A stretch of 64,000 nucleotides of DNA from assembly GCA_030063045.1 (NCBI GenBank), contig JAQSEB010000055.1:1612001-1676000 (forward strand). The letters run 5' to 3'. This stretch comes from Pratylenchus scribneri. Its lineage: Eukaryota; Nematoda; Chromadorea; Rhabditida; Pratylenchidae. This document shows positions 12,170-24,493 of the stretch, piece by piece (within the stretch, counting starts at the first letter, position 1; the number at the start of each line of letters is the position of its first letter). The notes beneath the pieces are model-generated. The model saw only the letters and a program-made list of their open reading frames with translations, did not search any database and had not been told where the DNA came from. Made by a program: the position numbers and the translations under genes.

Positions 12170-12493
12170 ACATTTGCAGACGAAATCGTCTGCTGGTGCC
12201 GATTGGGTTTTATTTAGGGAATATTATTAATAAGCATAAAATTAGCTAAAAAATGATATTAAAATCATTGAACAATTTTGAATATCACTGAGATATGGCA
12301 AAAAAACAGTTTGTTTAGTAAAAATTTTGTTTTTGGCTGTTTTTTGGCCATATCTCGATGAATATTAAATATTGGGCAATTGTATTTGATATGATTTTGT
12401 AGCTAATTTTTTGTTTTATAATATTCCTTAAGCAAAATTATTACCACAATCGGCAACAGACGTTATCGTCTGCAATGTCGGGTCTGCAAATGT
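12170..12493. repeat. Imperfect palindromic MITE-like repeat, copy 2
   Basis: The ends ACATTTGCAGA / TCTGCAAATGT are exact inverted repeats. The interior matches the copy at 3741-4034 (GCATAAAATTAGCT, TTTTTGGCTGTTTTTTGGCC, TCGATGAATATTAAATATT). Noncoding; lies between two genes of the plus-strand cluster. Confidence 0.8.
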
Positions 12494-12754
12494 GGTAACA
12501 CAAAATTGATACTACTAAATAATGAAAATTGGTTCATTCTCTTCTAAAAAGTTTTAGATCCCTGGTATACCTCGGTTCGAGAAAAGTGAGATGCTTCAAT
12601 TCAATGTATTATAATTTGGAATGTTCCTAATATTAATGTTAAATTCCTTTAATTATTAGAAAAAAAAGCCGAAGTTTAAAGCTTTATGATAAAAAAAAAT
12701 TAAAAAATTTTTATATATGATTTAAATTAAACATTAAGAAGGGAAAAAATTTTG

Positions 12755-13720
12755 ATGGCCGATTATCTGAAAATAATTGACAATCAATTGAAAAATGCCG
12801 ATGGGGAAATGGAAAATATCCTACAAAGAGATATTGGCTCTATTTATAGATTGGCTTCATTGATTGGAGGCATCGAAAATCTCCTCAAAATTTGGACAAA
12901 GTATAAGGAAAAAATTCGATCCACAGAATGTAAGTTACATATTAAAATTTTTGAGGGATGGATTCTTATTCTTATGGATGTAGTATGGCTCAAAATTTGT
13001 CAAAATTTTTGTTGACAATTTAATTTTATTTTTCGCAGTAAATATACTAAATATACTAAATTGTCAAAAAATTAATTAAAATAAATTTTTAAAATTGTAA
13101 AAAATTACTGTACCTTTTACAGACTTTAACATAGATTTTGATAAAAAGATGAGAGAATTTTATGAAATATTATTATTTACCAATGACAGCAAAATAAGTC
13201 AACTTCAGAGCAGTATAAATTTGAATATTTTTTTGTTGATGAATACTATCGAAAAAATCCTGGCTGAGAGTAAAAATAAAAGTATCGCACCATTGCTAGA
13301 AAATTGGCGTTGTAGGATGCGATTAAAAATTGATCTATTAAATGTGAGACCAGAATTTTTAATAGAAACTGACATGGAAATGACTTTAACAGGTAAAAGA
13401 AAAGCAATATTAAATTCACTTTTTAGTGTGTTCAATTATATCTAGATTAATGTTCTATTAAATTCAATTTTTTGGGACTGGAACGGAAAAAAAAATAAAA
13501 ATGATTGGACCGATAAGATAACCACAATTCTGTTAATTAGATCCCAAAAATCAGATTATTTAGTAGAATTTACTTGAATGAATCTTTTAAATTAAAATAA
13601 TATTTAATATTTTTCTTATTCGGGCGTTTTTATTGTTTTTTATTTCCAGAGCAAAATTATGATAATAAAATTAAACAAAATATTTTTAACACAATTAATA
13701 CTTTCATTATTTTGCCTTAA
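12755..13720 (+). CDS. Hypothetical helical protein (3 exons, 171 aa)
   Basis: Exons 12755-12929, 13123-13392, 13650-13720, with both junctions in phase 1 and canonical gt-ag introns. The start is the ATG at 12755 (MADYLKIIDNQLKNADGEM). The protein is Lys/Glu/Leu-rich with several amphipathic helices and no signal peptide or membrane segment. No domain is recognised. The stop at 13720 is followed by the next ATG after 67 bp on the same strand, a spacing seen in nematode operons. Confidence 0.6.
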
Positions 13721-13787
13721 AAGGATATTATAAATTTTTTAAAATTTTATTTTAATATTTAATATACAAAATCAACGATTAAATTTC

Positions 13788-15997
13788 ATGATGAATTATT
13801 TTTCATCCCAATTCGGTAGTGGATATTATTCGAGAAGAGAAAAATCATTGATATTATGTGGAATTAAAATAGTTGATGTAGGATTAAATTATGGTAACAA
13901 AAAGAATTATAAAATAATTGCCGTTTTAAAGGAAATTTAATACTGGAATTTACTGAAAAATGGGCCAGCAAAAGAAGTTACGCAAATATTCTCCAAGCTG
14001 AATTCGAAAAAGAGAATGAACAAAAGAATAAAGTATTTAATGAATTTTTACAAAATAACAATGCAAGGCCAAGACTTTCCTCTCGTTTCCAAGATATTCA
14101 TATTAATCAATTAGCAAAATTAGCTGAAGAAGACAAGCAAAAATTTATTAATAATGAGGAGCCTGTTAATGAGGCTAAAAAATTTAACTTTTGGATTTTC
14201 TTCCAAAGTAAGTTTCCCATGAATTGAGTTTTTGAAATTTTAAATTGGATAAAAAAATAATGGTTAATTTTGTTTAATAAAAAATACTTTTTAATAAAAT
14301 TTTTTAAAAATGTTAAACCGGTTTATTGGTCTGAAATTTCAGCCCTAACTTTTGACTTGGTTTCAAATTCAAACTGGTCAAAACTATTTGAAATCTTAAA
14401 AATAAAATCAGCCCTAAAGATTATATTGCACCATAGATTACGGCTAAGCTATACGAGAATTAGAATATACTGAAAAAGAAATTTTTAAAAAGAGTTTAGC
14501 TGCAAAATTTAAAATTATTTTAAATGTAATTTAAAAAGGGAATATATTTTTTAAATTTTGTAAACCAAATTCGAATATTTTTTAGAACTTTCTTCAAATC
14601 GAGACAAAACATTATTAGACAAATTGACCGTCATTTTAAATGATGTTGGAATAGAAAAATTAATCGAAAAAATATCAAAATTGACCAAAATCGAGGAAAA
14701 ACAAACGGATGAAGAAAAATTAGAAAAAGGAAATAAGAAAAAGAAAACATCGACAGAACAATCTCTATCCGAAGATGAAGGTATATTTTTAAAAAATTAT
14801 ACTAAAAACCACGTAAAGTTTCACAATGATTTAATCAAAATTTGGATCTAATTTTGAAAATTTTATAAGAGTAAAATTCCACTTTTTTTGTAAATGTATA
14901 ATGAACAAAAAATTTATTTTTATTCATACAAAAATTATTTTTTTAATATTCCTATTCATATGGTTATATTTTTATTTTTATCCTGCTTCATAAAACTCTC
15001 TTTCCCCGAAATTTCCCTTAGGCCAATATTCAAGTTACTTTGTCATTTTTTTTTGATGAGTTTTGAATTCTAAAAACAGTTTCTAATTTTAATGGAGATT
15101 TATCAAATCTCACAAAAAAAGATACATCGATTTTCTCAAATTTTTTTAAATATTTATTTCCAATTTTAGAAAGATGAATATTTGTAGAAAGAAAGAATTT
15201 ATTAAATAAATGAAAAATACAATAATTATAAGAAATCATTATAAATTCTCAATTTAATTATTTTAGAACTTCAAAGTGATGTGACTGCAGAGAGTTCAAG
15301 CAAAGAAAAAGAATCATCGAAAGAAAAAGAGTCATCACAAGAATCACTAGTTCAAATGCATTCTCCAAAGATGCAAGAAAGTCTGTATCTGCTTCATTCA
15401 CCGGAACACCAAATGCCTGAATCAAAAGATCCGATGCAATCCAAGCATAAGAATTTACCCCCTCTGAGTGTTAGTCCGCGAGAAAATGGACTCTCAAAAT
15501 CGGCCAAAAAGAAATTAAAAAGGAATAAGTCAAAATTGAGTGCAACTTCAACCGAGGATGAAGAAATTGCGATAAAAGAAATTGAAAGTGCGCAGCAAAA
15601 TTTTGAAAATTTGCAAAAAATTCCAGTAGAAAAAAAGTTGGGTAGAAAAGATAGCAGATCAAAAAGGAAAAAATTAGAGAGAAAAGGAAGTTTAAAGGAA
15701 GTTACGGGAACGTCATCGCCAAAAGGATCGTCGAAAGCAAAATCTTTAGAAAGAAAAGGGAGCACAAAAGAAATGGAAGATAGCAAATTTGATGAAAACC
15801 ATAGTAAAGAAAAAAGACGACAAACGAATTTAGAAATGTTCAATAAGGAATTTGGAGAAATAACTCAAATTGAAGATCTTCGAACAAAATCGACAGAAAT
15901 ACAAAGGCCAAAAGAACAAATATTGCGAAGAAGTTTGAGCTTGGGATGCAAAAGGAACCGCGAATTTATTTTTTGTAAGAAGAAAAATTGGAAATAA
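13788..15997 (+). CDS. Hypothetical Lys/Ser-rich protein with RKGS repeats (4 exons, 435 aa)
   Basis: Exons 13788-13893, 13932-14207, 14586-14780, 15267-15997; all junctions are phase 1. The N-terminal half is helical (YANILQAEFEKENEQKN, then LNDVGIEKLIEKISKL). The C-terminal 240 residues are low-complexity and strongly basic: repeated KEKESS near the start of exon 4, then KKKLKRNKSKLS, SKRKKLERKGSLKEV and SLERKGSTKEM. The repeated RKGS sites look like basophilic-kinase sites, and the Lys clusters could be nuclear-localisation signals; both are inference. A gtaag donor also exists at 15975, but every nearby acceptor leads to a stop, so I end the gene here. No family is recognised. Confidence 0.6.
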
Positions 15998-16328
15998 TTA
16001 AAATGTAGTAAAAAAGTGTAAATATCAAAAAGAGTATTTAAATATCGAAAATATTAATATTTTCAAAAATTATCCTTAACTCACAAATTGAAAAAAAATA
16101 AATTTTGTTTAATGTTTAACCAATTTTAATTTAATTTGAAACGAAAATAAAATTTGTTTAAATGATTTAATAACTTATAATTTTGATCAAATTATGACTG
16201 ATTATAATTAATTCAATGCATCTTGTCTAGTACTAACTAATGATATAATATTTTTAAAGTGGGACAAACTCTTAAATGCTCATAATATAATTAATTTAGT
16301 TTATATGTAATTCCTTTTTTTCGACAAA

Positions 16329-19300
16329 TTGAATACTAAGAAAAATAAATTGTTTTTGGCAAATAATACTAATAAAATTACAGCTTGTCGATGGAATGAT
16401 TATTTGCATGGGTTTTATGACAAATATTTGATTAAACCAACAATTAAATTGCGCACAATTTTAAATGCCTGTGTCTATATAAATGAAACATATGCAAAAT
16501 TAACATTAGCTAAGACTATTTGCAATTATAATAAAGGCTGGACAAACCCATTACCATGGAAAATTGATGAACAAAAAGTCAAATTGTTGAGAGAAAAATG
16601 GCGTCAAATTATTCATCCTTATTTATTAAGAAAAAACAATTCATTGGAAAATGTGAAGAAATTAATTGATGAACTGCATTCAATGTTTTATCAAATCCAA
16701 ATTGTGTTAAATGCAGTTAAAGAAAGGACTTTTAACAAAGAATTAACTTTAGAGGAAATTACTGACACACTTTCACAAATGCATTCAATTAAATTGTCAT
16801 ATTTTTTGAGCATTAAATCAAAAAGCAAACATGAAAAATGGATAGAAAAATTTATGAACCAGTCTAAAAATATTATTTTTGGACTGGTCCAACAAATGGA
16901 AGACTTGACAATGGAGGTAAAAATTACTAAAAAGAATTATCAAAGATTTGTGGACCGAATCGAGGCATGGCATAAATATGAGGCACAAATGGCCTTGGGT
17001 ATAAAAAAATAATATTTTATTTTAAGCATCATTTTTTAAGATGAAAAACTTCTGAAACAATATAAAGTTGAAATGAAAAAGTATATTCCGCGAAATTCTC
17101 ATAATTGGCAACAAATAATGATTAGCAATAAAGAAAAGGCAAGGCATTCTGAACAAACAAAAAAAGTATAATGGAATTTGAATTTTAAATTTAAAAATTA
17201 AAATAATTTAGCTACAAGAAAAAATACAATTTGTTGATCGATACATCGATGAAACAGAAAGTGGCGAATATGAAAGGGCTCTAATTTTTAAAAAAGCAGT
17301 TAATGCAGTAGAAGAAATCATCAAAAAATGGGTAATTTTATTTATTTATGAAATAGATTTTAATTATTAGATGAAAAATTTATTCAAATTTTAATTTTAG
17401 AACATAAATGCAGAATTATTGCACACTGGCTCTTATTTGATTGGTGCATTGACCTTTAATTCGGATGTGGACACAATTTGCATGTTGCCAAAAGAAACAA
17501 AGCTAGCCGATTTTTTTGGAAAATTTGAATGTGAAATTTTTGAGCACAATCCAGAAAAAGGAGGCAAATTTAATCGGATAAAAAAATGCAACGATAATTC
17601 GTTATATTGCAAATTTTGTTTGGTATAAATTAAAAATTAATAAAAAATTAAATTAAATATATAATTTTTTAGAGTGAGAATGTAATGAATCTAACCAAAG
17701 TCGAAAAAGCAAGAATTCCTCTACTAAAATTCTCTTATTGTTTGGATGACGATATAAATGTGAAAGAATTCAAAAATTGCCAAGAAAAAATAGAATTTGA
17801 TTTATTGTTTGCTGCTATTGATAAAAATTCCAAAGGTGAATATGACATTGATGCTTATATAGAATCGCTGAAAAATGTGAATGAATGGTCAATGACTGAA
17901 GAAGTAAAAGCAACATATAATTCTTTAACAGGTAAAATCTAATTCCCGGTCACATAATTTCAATAATGCCTTTTAGGGTTTTCTAAATAATATTTTTAAG
18001 GCTTTAATGTCTAAAATTTTCGAGGCTAAATTATTAATTTATTTTTTTTAAATTTAATTTTATTTTAATTAAAATAAAGGATTTGAAAATTTTATTAAAT
18101 TAAGAATATAAAAAATTTTATCTTTTCCACTTTTTATTAATTCTATGTTAATATTTAAGGTTATCAGCAAAATATCGCAATCATTGATGTATTACCAAAA
18201 AATCAACGAAATTTTCGAATTACCGTTGCCATCATAAAATATTGGGCCAAAAGTAAATTTGAACTTAAAATTTTGGAAATTAAACATCAAATTTCAGAAA
18301 ATCATATTTACAATTCTTTCCATGGATTTCTGAAAGGCATTGGAATCACAATAATGGTCGCTAAAATTGCCATCATGTTCCCAAATGCAACTGTGCCTTT
18401 CATGATAAAAATGTTTTTCTTCTACTATTTGGAATGGTCTAATAATTTATAATATGACAAAAGTAATAATTTCTTTATTAAGGCCCTGGGAAATGCCAGT
18501 TCAATTGATGGAAATAACAAAGTTTGCTGTCAGTGGTAGTGGGCTACCATCATGGGAGGAAAATGAAAGGACAATACGACAACGATTTCATATTACTCGA
18601 GGCATTTCTACTGATTTGATGATGCCCATTATAGCGCCACGTAATGAAGATAATATTTCCTTTTTGATGAGTGAAAATACTAAAACTATTGTATTGGAAA
18701 GAATAAAAAATGGTAGTAAAACTTTAATTAAAAATTTATTCGTTTTATTTTTGTCAGCCTTATTCAATATTAATCAAATTCAAGCTGGCCAATCTGATAA
18801 TTGGGATTTATTGCTGAATGGAATGGAAATTTCAGCCGAGGTAATTAAAAAGAATTAATTTTTAAGTTGTACCTTAACCAATGTTGTATTTTATTAAAAC
18901 GATTAAAAATTAGATTGCTGCAATTATATTCTATCGTTAATTGAAATTTTTAATCTTAATTAAATCTTTTCGTGGAAGCCTAGTCATAAATCTTTTCGGA
19001 AAAGTTTATCACTAATTAATTAATTATTTTTTTGAGAAAATATTAATTTACCCAACCATATTAATCTAAAAAAAGTTTTCATCTTGTAAAATCGGCAAGA
19101 ACTGTGTAAACTACTAGGCTTATAGAGTTGGATAAGAATATTAAATATGCGTAGATTTTGGCAAATTTTACGATGTTAAAATTTCTGATTTTCTAAAAGA
19201 AAGATGTGTTGCTAAATTTTTATTGGGCTAATTAGTATGAATTTTTGAGTAAATTAATTGCAATCTTTTTTTATTCTCTAAAAACAATATACAATTAAAG

Positions 19301-20316
19301 TATCATCATTTCATTGTGATGAATTGTGGTAGAAGTGCACAGCATTTATCTAACGACCTGTGTTCATTTGCAAATTCTCAATTGACTAATATAATTCTCT
19401 TTAATGTTGTACAAAATCGAGAAAATCGTGGGTATACAAATGTAAACAGAGCACATGTCATGCATGTTTCCGGTGGAAGCGACAACAAATGCATTATATA
19501 TGGAAAAGAAATATACAAGTTAGATTAGAATTTCTAAAATTAAATTATATTTGAAATAGATAGTATAGTGATTGTTTTGAAATAAAGACAAAAATAAATA
19601 AAAATATTTTAAAATCATAGCTTCTAGATATCAAAACTTAAGATGGTAATTATGAGAAGTTAAAGCATTGAAATTGATTAAAGAGTTAATTAGAAACTCG
19701 AAAATGGATTTAAGACATTTGAATAATTATTTATACATGTACTATAAGTATTGCTATATAATATAAGGTTGAAAAAAAATTAATATAAGAACAAACTTTT
19801 TGAATGAAAATCAGTTTTAGAGTAGTTTTAAAATAAATAATATCTACAATAACCAAATGCCTAGTAATTGTCTTCATAATTATTATAAAAAGTGATTTCA
19901 CTTAAAAATTTAATTAAAATAAAATTAATAAATTATATATAGGTCGTATTATTGCAAAACATGGCTTGTTGGAATCAAATTTATTAATGGCAATGAAAAT
20001 GCTTTTTTAATGCAGAGATTAGAACACAAATTGAACTCAGAGAATTCACGCATTCTAAATAGATATAATAACAAATCGAATGAAAGAAAAGAGGTGAAAT
20101 TTAAAATGAAATTTACGTAATTTAATAAAATTTTCAGGAATTTCATAAACAAAATTATTTCATTTTATCCAAAATTGTTGCAAAAAATGAACTTGAAAAA
20201 TGGTGAGAAAAATTATATAAAATATTTTTAATCTTTCATAAATTTTAGGGGAATTGAACTACGAGGTTCAGAGATTTTACATAAATGATGTGCCTTTCAA
20301 AGAAGAATGCATTTAA
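16329..20316 (+). CDS. Divergent poly(A) polymerase with long N-terminal extension (13 exons)
   Basis: Exons (approximate start)16329-16998, 17041-17165, 17212-17331, 17401-17622, 17673-17931, 18160-18252, 18298-18436, 18483-18712, 18758-18840, 19301-19518, 19943-20093, 20138-20202, 20249-20288/20316. From 17220 the product follows canonical poly(A) polymerases: HTGSYLIGA, the catalytic pair in DVDTIC, VEKARIPLLKF, the third Asp in IEFDLLFA, AIIKYWAKKNHIYNSFHGFLKG, MPIIAP, WDLLLNGMEISAEYHHFIVM and KTWLVGIKF. All three catalytic Asp are present, so nucleotidyl transfer to RNA 3' ends is likely. The first about 270 residues are a helical extension that I do not recognise. No ATG starts exon 1 in frame, so an upstream exon is missing from this model. 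The last exon's frame is ambiguous (stop at 20288 or 20316). One donor is gtctaa. Confidence 0.8.
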
Positions 20317-21314
20317 AAAACATTGTTGATATTATAATTTTTGTATTTTAAAAAAATTATTTTAACGGTCAATTGCCTTGTCATTATTATTAAAACTAAA
20401 TTTGTGCAATTAAACATAAATGTTTGATTTATTATTTTTTTAATTATAATTCTATTTGAAACTATTCGATACCTAATTTAATTTTTTTAATTTTATTAGA
20501 AATTTTTGAATAATGGCCCCTAGAAATTGTCTTTTGTAAAATGTCTTCAAGCAATACTCAACTATTCGTTAACAAAATATCTTCAAATTTTTAGACATAC
20601 TCACACGTCACACTACACACTATAGTGTTTTTCGTTTCTCCCCATCCCCACCCCACACCATAGATGCCAAAAGTGCATGACAATTTGCCTCTAATTAATT
20701 TTTTCCACAAGACTAAATAATAAAAACATTTTGTTTAGGAAATATGGGAAGGATTATTAATGAATACATTTTAAAATTTTTTTTCATAGTCTGAGAATTC
20801 ATCAAGCATAAAAAATTAACAATTTTTTTATTCGAATGAATACATATTTACAAATTCGTTGATTTTCATTTTATTAAGTATTAAAGAAATTCTTACATCC
20901 TTTGACGAACTTATTTTTTAATTAAATATAATTCCATTCAATTTTCATGTTAAAATTGTAGAAATGTAATGAAAATATGAATGAAATTTTTGAATTAAAA
21001 TACAAATTAAAAATAAATTGCATGGTAAAATTGTTTACCATTTCTAATAAGATAAAGCATGGAATTAATTTAGAGCATCGTACTTTTCTTAATACATGAA
21101 TTTAATCACAATACTCGCAGTCAGGAGATAATAAAATTAAAAATCTCACCGGTATACCTATAAATTAAACGAGTTTATAGCCATAATTTAAATTCACTTA
21201 ATTTTTTATAAAGAAATGTTTTTAGACAAAAAATAGTCATTTTCATTTAAAATACAAGTAAAAAATAATTAAATAGTTTATTTAAAGATTTTTATAAAAT
21301 TCCTAAAATTAATA
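20317..21314. other. Intergenic region, no gene recognised
   Basis: AT-rich sequence without a supportable coding exon. Short stretches near 20780-20880 resemble the block upstream of the later Srsx copies, so the proximal promoter of the first Srsx gene probably lies here. Confidence 0.5.
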
Positions 21315-23730
21315 ATGAACATGAATATATCAATTGAACAAATGAATCCGGTGAGGCAAATCAGAAAAAAATCAATTTTATTTAATAAATTGCACAGGTT
21401 TATTCGGCTTTCAAAGAGCCTGGTTTCCATTTGGGTTTATTCTTGCCTGCATTGGTCTATGCAATTTTGGCAATGATTGGAATACCAATGAATGCAAGCG
21501 TTTGTTGGGTGACAATCAAACATCGGTAGAAAATTTGTAATTGGGAAAGGGTTAAAAAAATGGAAAACTATTTATTTTCTTATTCAAAAACACAAAGTAA
21601 AACAAGAATTTAGTTCGCATTAGTTAATTTTATTTCACTCTTTATAAGCCCAATGCCAACAAATTGTGACTCTTTACAATCTAAAGGCCCTTTATGTTTC
21701 CAATGGCATTTTAGACTTTACTCGTCCATTTAATCAATTATGCGTCCAATGTATTTTTGTTATAATAACTATTATATCCAAGCCTAGAATCTTTGCATCG
21801 AACCATAAAAATAAACCTAGCTTAACCTAAAACCTTCATTGAATGCATAATTGATTGATGGAAGAATTGAAAATATTTTTAATTTCGGTGCATTTATATG
21901 AAACATTTCAGCTTATTCGTCAAAGATGTCTATTCAAAATATTACCGTATATTTTTAGCAGTTCACTCCGATTCAACACTTGCGTTTTGCTCGCCTTGGA
22001 TTCCTTCTTCGCTGTTCTTCATCAATTGGGACATTTTCACTTTTTTGCCATCGCTTTGAGTGGCATCAATTTTTATCCCCTTCGATTGGCTCTTCCCATT
22101 CAAATCTACTCTCTTGTTGGAAGCCATTCTGGTTTCAATCAGGTTTGAATGGGATTTCTTTATATTAAAATAGATTTGCAGAAAAATAATATGTTGATAT
22201 AAAATTGTTTACAAATATAATATAACATATTTTAACTGTTAATAATAATTATTATTATTGTTTATTTTATTCTTTTATAATCTTTATTCCCACTTGGTAA
22301 AACATCAAATGTTTTTTTTAAATAATTTAGACCAAAAATTGTTTTACAATTGTTTTACTTTTTCAATCTTCCTAAAAATCCTTTCCTTTTTTTGGAAAAT
22401 GTGACATATTTATCATCGACTAAAACAACTTTGCCATTTTTACTCTTATTTTTTTTGGAAAAACGCCCAAGAATTTTTTTCCGTTTGGGGAATTATCAAG
22501 TGGAAATTGCATTATATTTATTCAGGTGGCATTGCTCAGCCTGGATCGGCTCCTTTCGGTTATGGCCCCAATTTACTATCGTCAATTGGATCAACGCAAA
22601 TATATTTTTTGCCATCTTCTGGCAAATGCTGCCATGAATGTCTTTTATCTTTTACAAATTTTTCCGGCAGCAAATATGATACCGGAATGGCCTTGCACCG
22701 GCTTCGTTGCTGAATTGAATGCATTTCCCACTGTTGGACCAAATTTATGGACAACTGTTTTAGGAATATTTATTGTCACAATTTTGACATATTTGCTTGT
22801 GGGAATAATAGTTAAATTAAAGACAGGTGTGTTTTAGTTAGACGGATTAAATTTTTAAAAAAATTGCTTCAAAATAGGGTTGCACCCCGTCCCCGCCCCG
22901 TCCCCGGGATTTTTGGCCCCGTTCCCCGTCCCCGAAAATTTGGGAGCCATTCCCCGCTCCCCCTCCCCGTGAGGTCGGAGATTTCGGGGTAAATTTTAAG
23001 GAATTTTTTTTTGAAAATCTCAACTAAATCATCTTTTTTTCATTATTTTCTTGCATATAAAATGATATTTATACGTTAAATCATCTTCTTTTTTCATTTC
23101 ACAATTCATTATAAAAAATTTTTTTGAAAAATGAAAAAAAAAGTTGCAAAATCCCCGAAATTTCGGTGTCCCCGCCCCCGTCCCCGGGATTTTTTGCCCC
23201 CATCCCCTGTCCCTGTCCCCGAAGTTTGGAAAATCCACGTCCCCGTCCCCGAAGCTTGCCTCCCCGCAATTCCCCGTCCCCGAAAATCGTTCTCCGGGCT
23301 CCGGGGTGCAACCCTACTTCAAAATAACATTTTTCCATATACAGAAGTGACAAATGAAAGACAACAAAAAATTTACCGTTCCCTGTTTTTGATTGTCATA
23401 ATCAATGTTGGCGGCTATTTATGGGCTTTAATTTTGAATGTTCTTTTTAAATTTTCCCTATTGCCTGATATCTCTTTATTACAACTTTGGTATATAAAAT
23501 TGTTCGCAAGTGGAATAATATTAAATATTGGAGTAATGTCAAATGCGCCAATTCTCTTTTATAACAGGTAAAATCTCTAATTTCATAAAATTAATTTATT
23601 TCCCTTTTTTAGCATTGATTATCGAAATGCATATAAAAAGGAATTTAAATCGTTTCGATTATTCCGAATAATTTTCATGAGAGGACAACAAGAACAAACA
23701 GCACCAATTAATAGAGTTTACCCAATATAA
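21315..23730 (+). CDS. Srsx-family chemoreceptor GPCR, copy A (6 exons, 328 aa)
   Basis: Exons 21315-21350, 21398-21525, 21962-22142, 22526-22826, 23345-23567, 23613-23730; phases 0,2,0,1,2. The seven-membrane-segment protein shows Srsx hallmarks: TM1 LVYAILAMIGIPMNASVCWV, the TM2/TM3 region LHQLGHFHFF, the DRY-equivalent LSLDRLLSVMAPIYY, and the TM7 end SNAPILFYNSIDYRNAYKKEF. In nematodes this family acts as G-protein-coupled chemosensory receptors in sensory neurons. It is the first of three tandem paralogues with identical exon structure. Its intron 4 uses a GT donor and hosts a hAT-like MITE. No broken codon is seen, so it is probably functional. Confidence 0.88.
22875..23316. mobile_element. 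442-bp hAT-like MITE, CCCCG-rich, in intron 4 of Srsx copy A
   Basis: Exact 14-bp inverted ends TAGGGTTGCACCCC / GGGGTGCAACCCTA are flanked by an exact 8-bp direct repeat CTTCAAAA (22867-22874 and 23317-23324). Both arms are rich in CCCCGTCCCCG words; the centre is AT-rich. An 8-bp duplication is typical of hAT elements. It has no transposase. The open frames through it are composition artefacts. Confidence 0.88.
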
Positions 23731-24349
23731 CACAAATATGAATATTGATAAATATTTTGCTTTGTAACTTTATATGTACTAGTGAATAAATTTTAAAAAT
23801 GTAATTCATGTCTCTACTCTAAACATTGGAAATTTTATAGAAAAATTGACTATACTCGTATTAACCGGAATTCAATTTCTAACAAAAGCCATCTTTTTTT
23901 ACATTATTTTATTTCACTTCCCTTTTCAACCTCGAATTCTTTTTTAGATATGTTGAATACTTCTTTATCACTTTTCTCTCTAGGCAACCATTTAAAGCCA
24001 ATGCCAGTTTACCTTATTATTTTATGTATTTCACACATTCGACTACATCATTAAAAAAAATAAAAACGTGAAAAAAGATTAATTAATAAATACATTTTAT
24101 TATAGAGCATTAATTTATTGCTAAATGAATGAATATACTAGTTATATGTGATAAATGAATTATATGGTCATCGTTCTAGTTATTTAATAAAATTAATAAG
24201 ATCTGGGCTTGAAAAATGGCATTGATTGTATTGAATACTGATAATATACATAATTTTTACAGAGTGGAAAAGCCGTATAAATGTATATTGTATACAATAT
24301 AAGTTAGCATTTAGTTTAATAAGACTTAAGAATATATTTATTCTAAATT

Positions 24350-24493
24350 TTATGAAAATGCAATTTTAACAGTGCAAAAATTTGATGATTTATATTTGCG
24401 CTTTTTGGCATCCACACCGCCGAAGGATCCACCATCTCCACTGAAAGCCAAGAAGAAAATCATCATAGGCAAAAGGAAGAAGAAAAGGCGCAT
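24350..24493 (-). CDS. Small secreted peptide candidate (47 aa)
   Basis: ATG at 24493 on the minus strand opens a 47-aa frame ending at 24350. The first 17 residues (MRLFFFLLPMMIFFLAF) are a strong signal peptide. They are followed by a Gly/Ser-rich stretch SGDGGSFGGVDA, a basic KKRKYK site resembling a prohormone-convertase site, and a single Cys. Local GC is higher than the flanks. It lies between two Srsx genes on the opposite strand. It could be a neuropeptide-like or other small secreted protein, or the first exon of a longer gene. The opposite strand is also open (ending KRKKKRRIFLEFYD), which is the alternative reading. Confidence 0.45.
   Translation of the reverse strand: MRLFFFLLPMMIFFLAFSGDGGSFGGVDAKKRKYKSSNFCTVKIAFS

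Noticed and set aside
22884..23350. Pro/Arg-rich frames across intron 4 of Srsx copy A
   Set aside because: They read through the CCCCG-rich hAT-like MITE.
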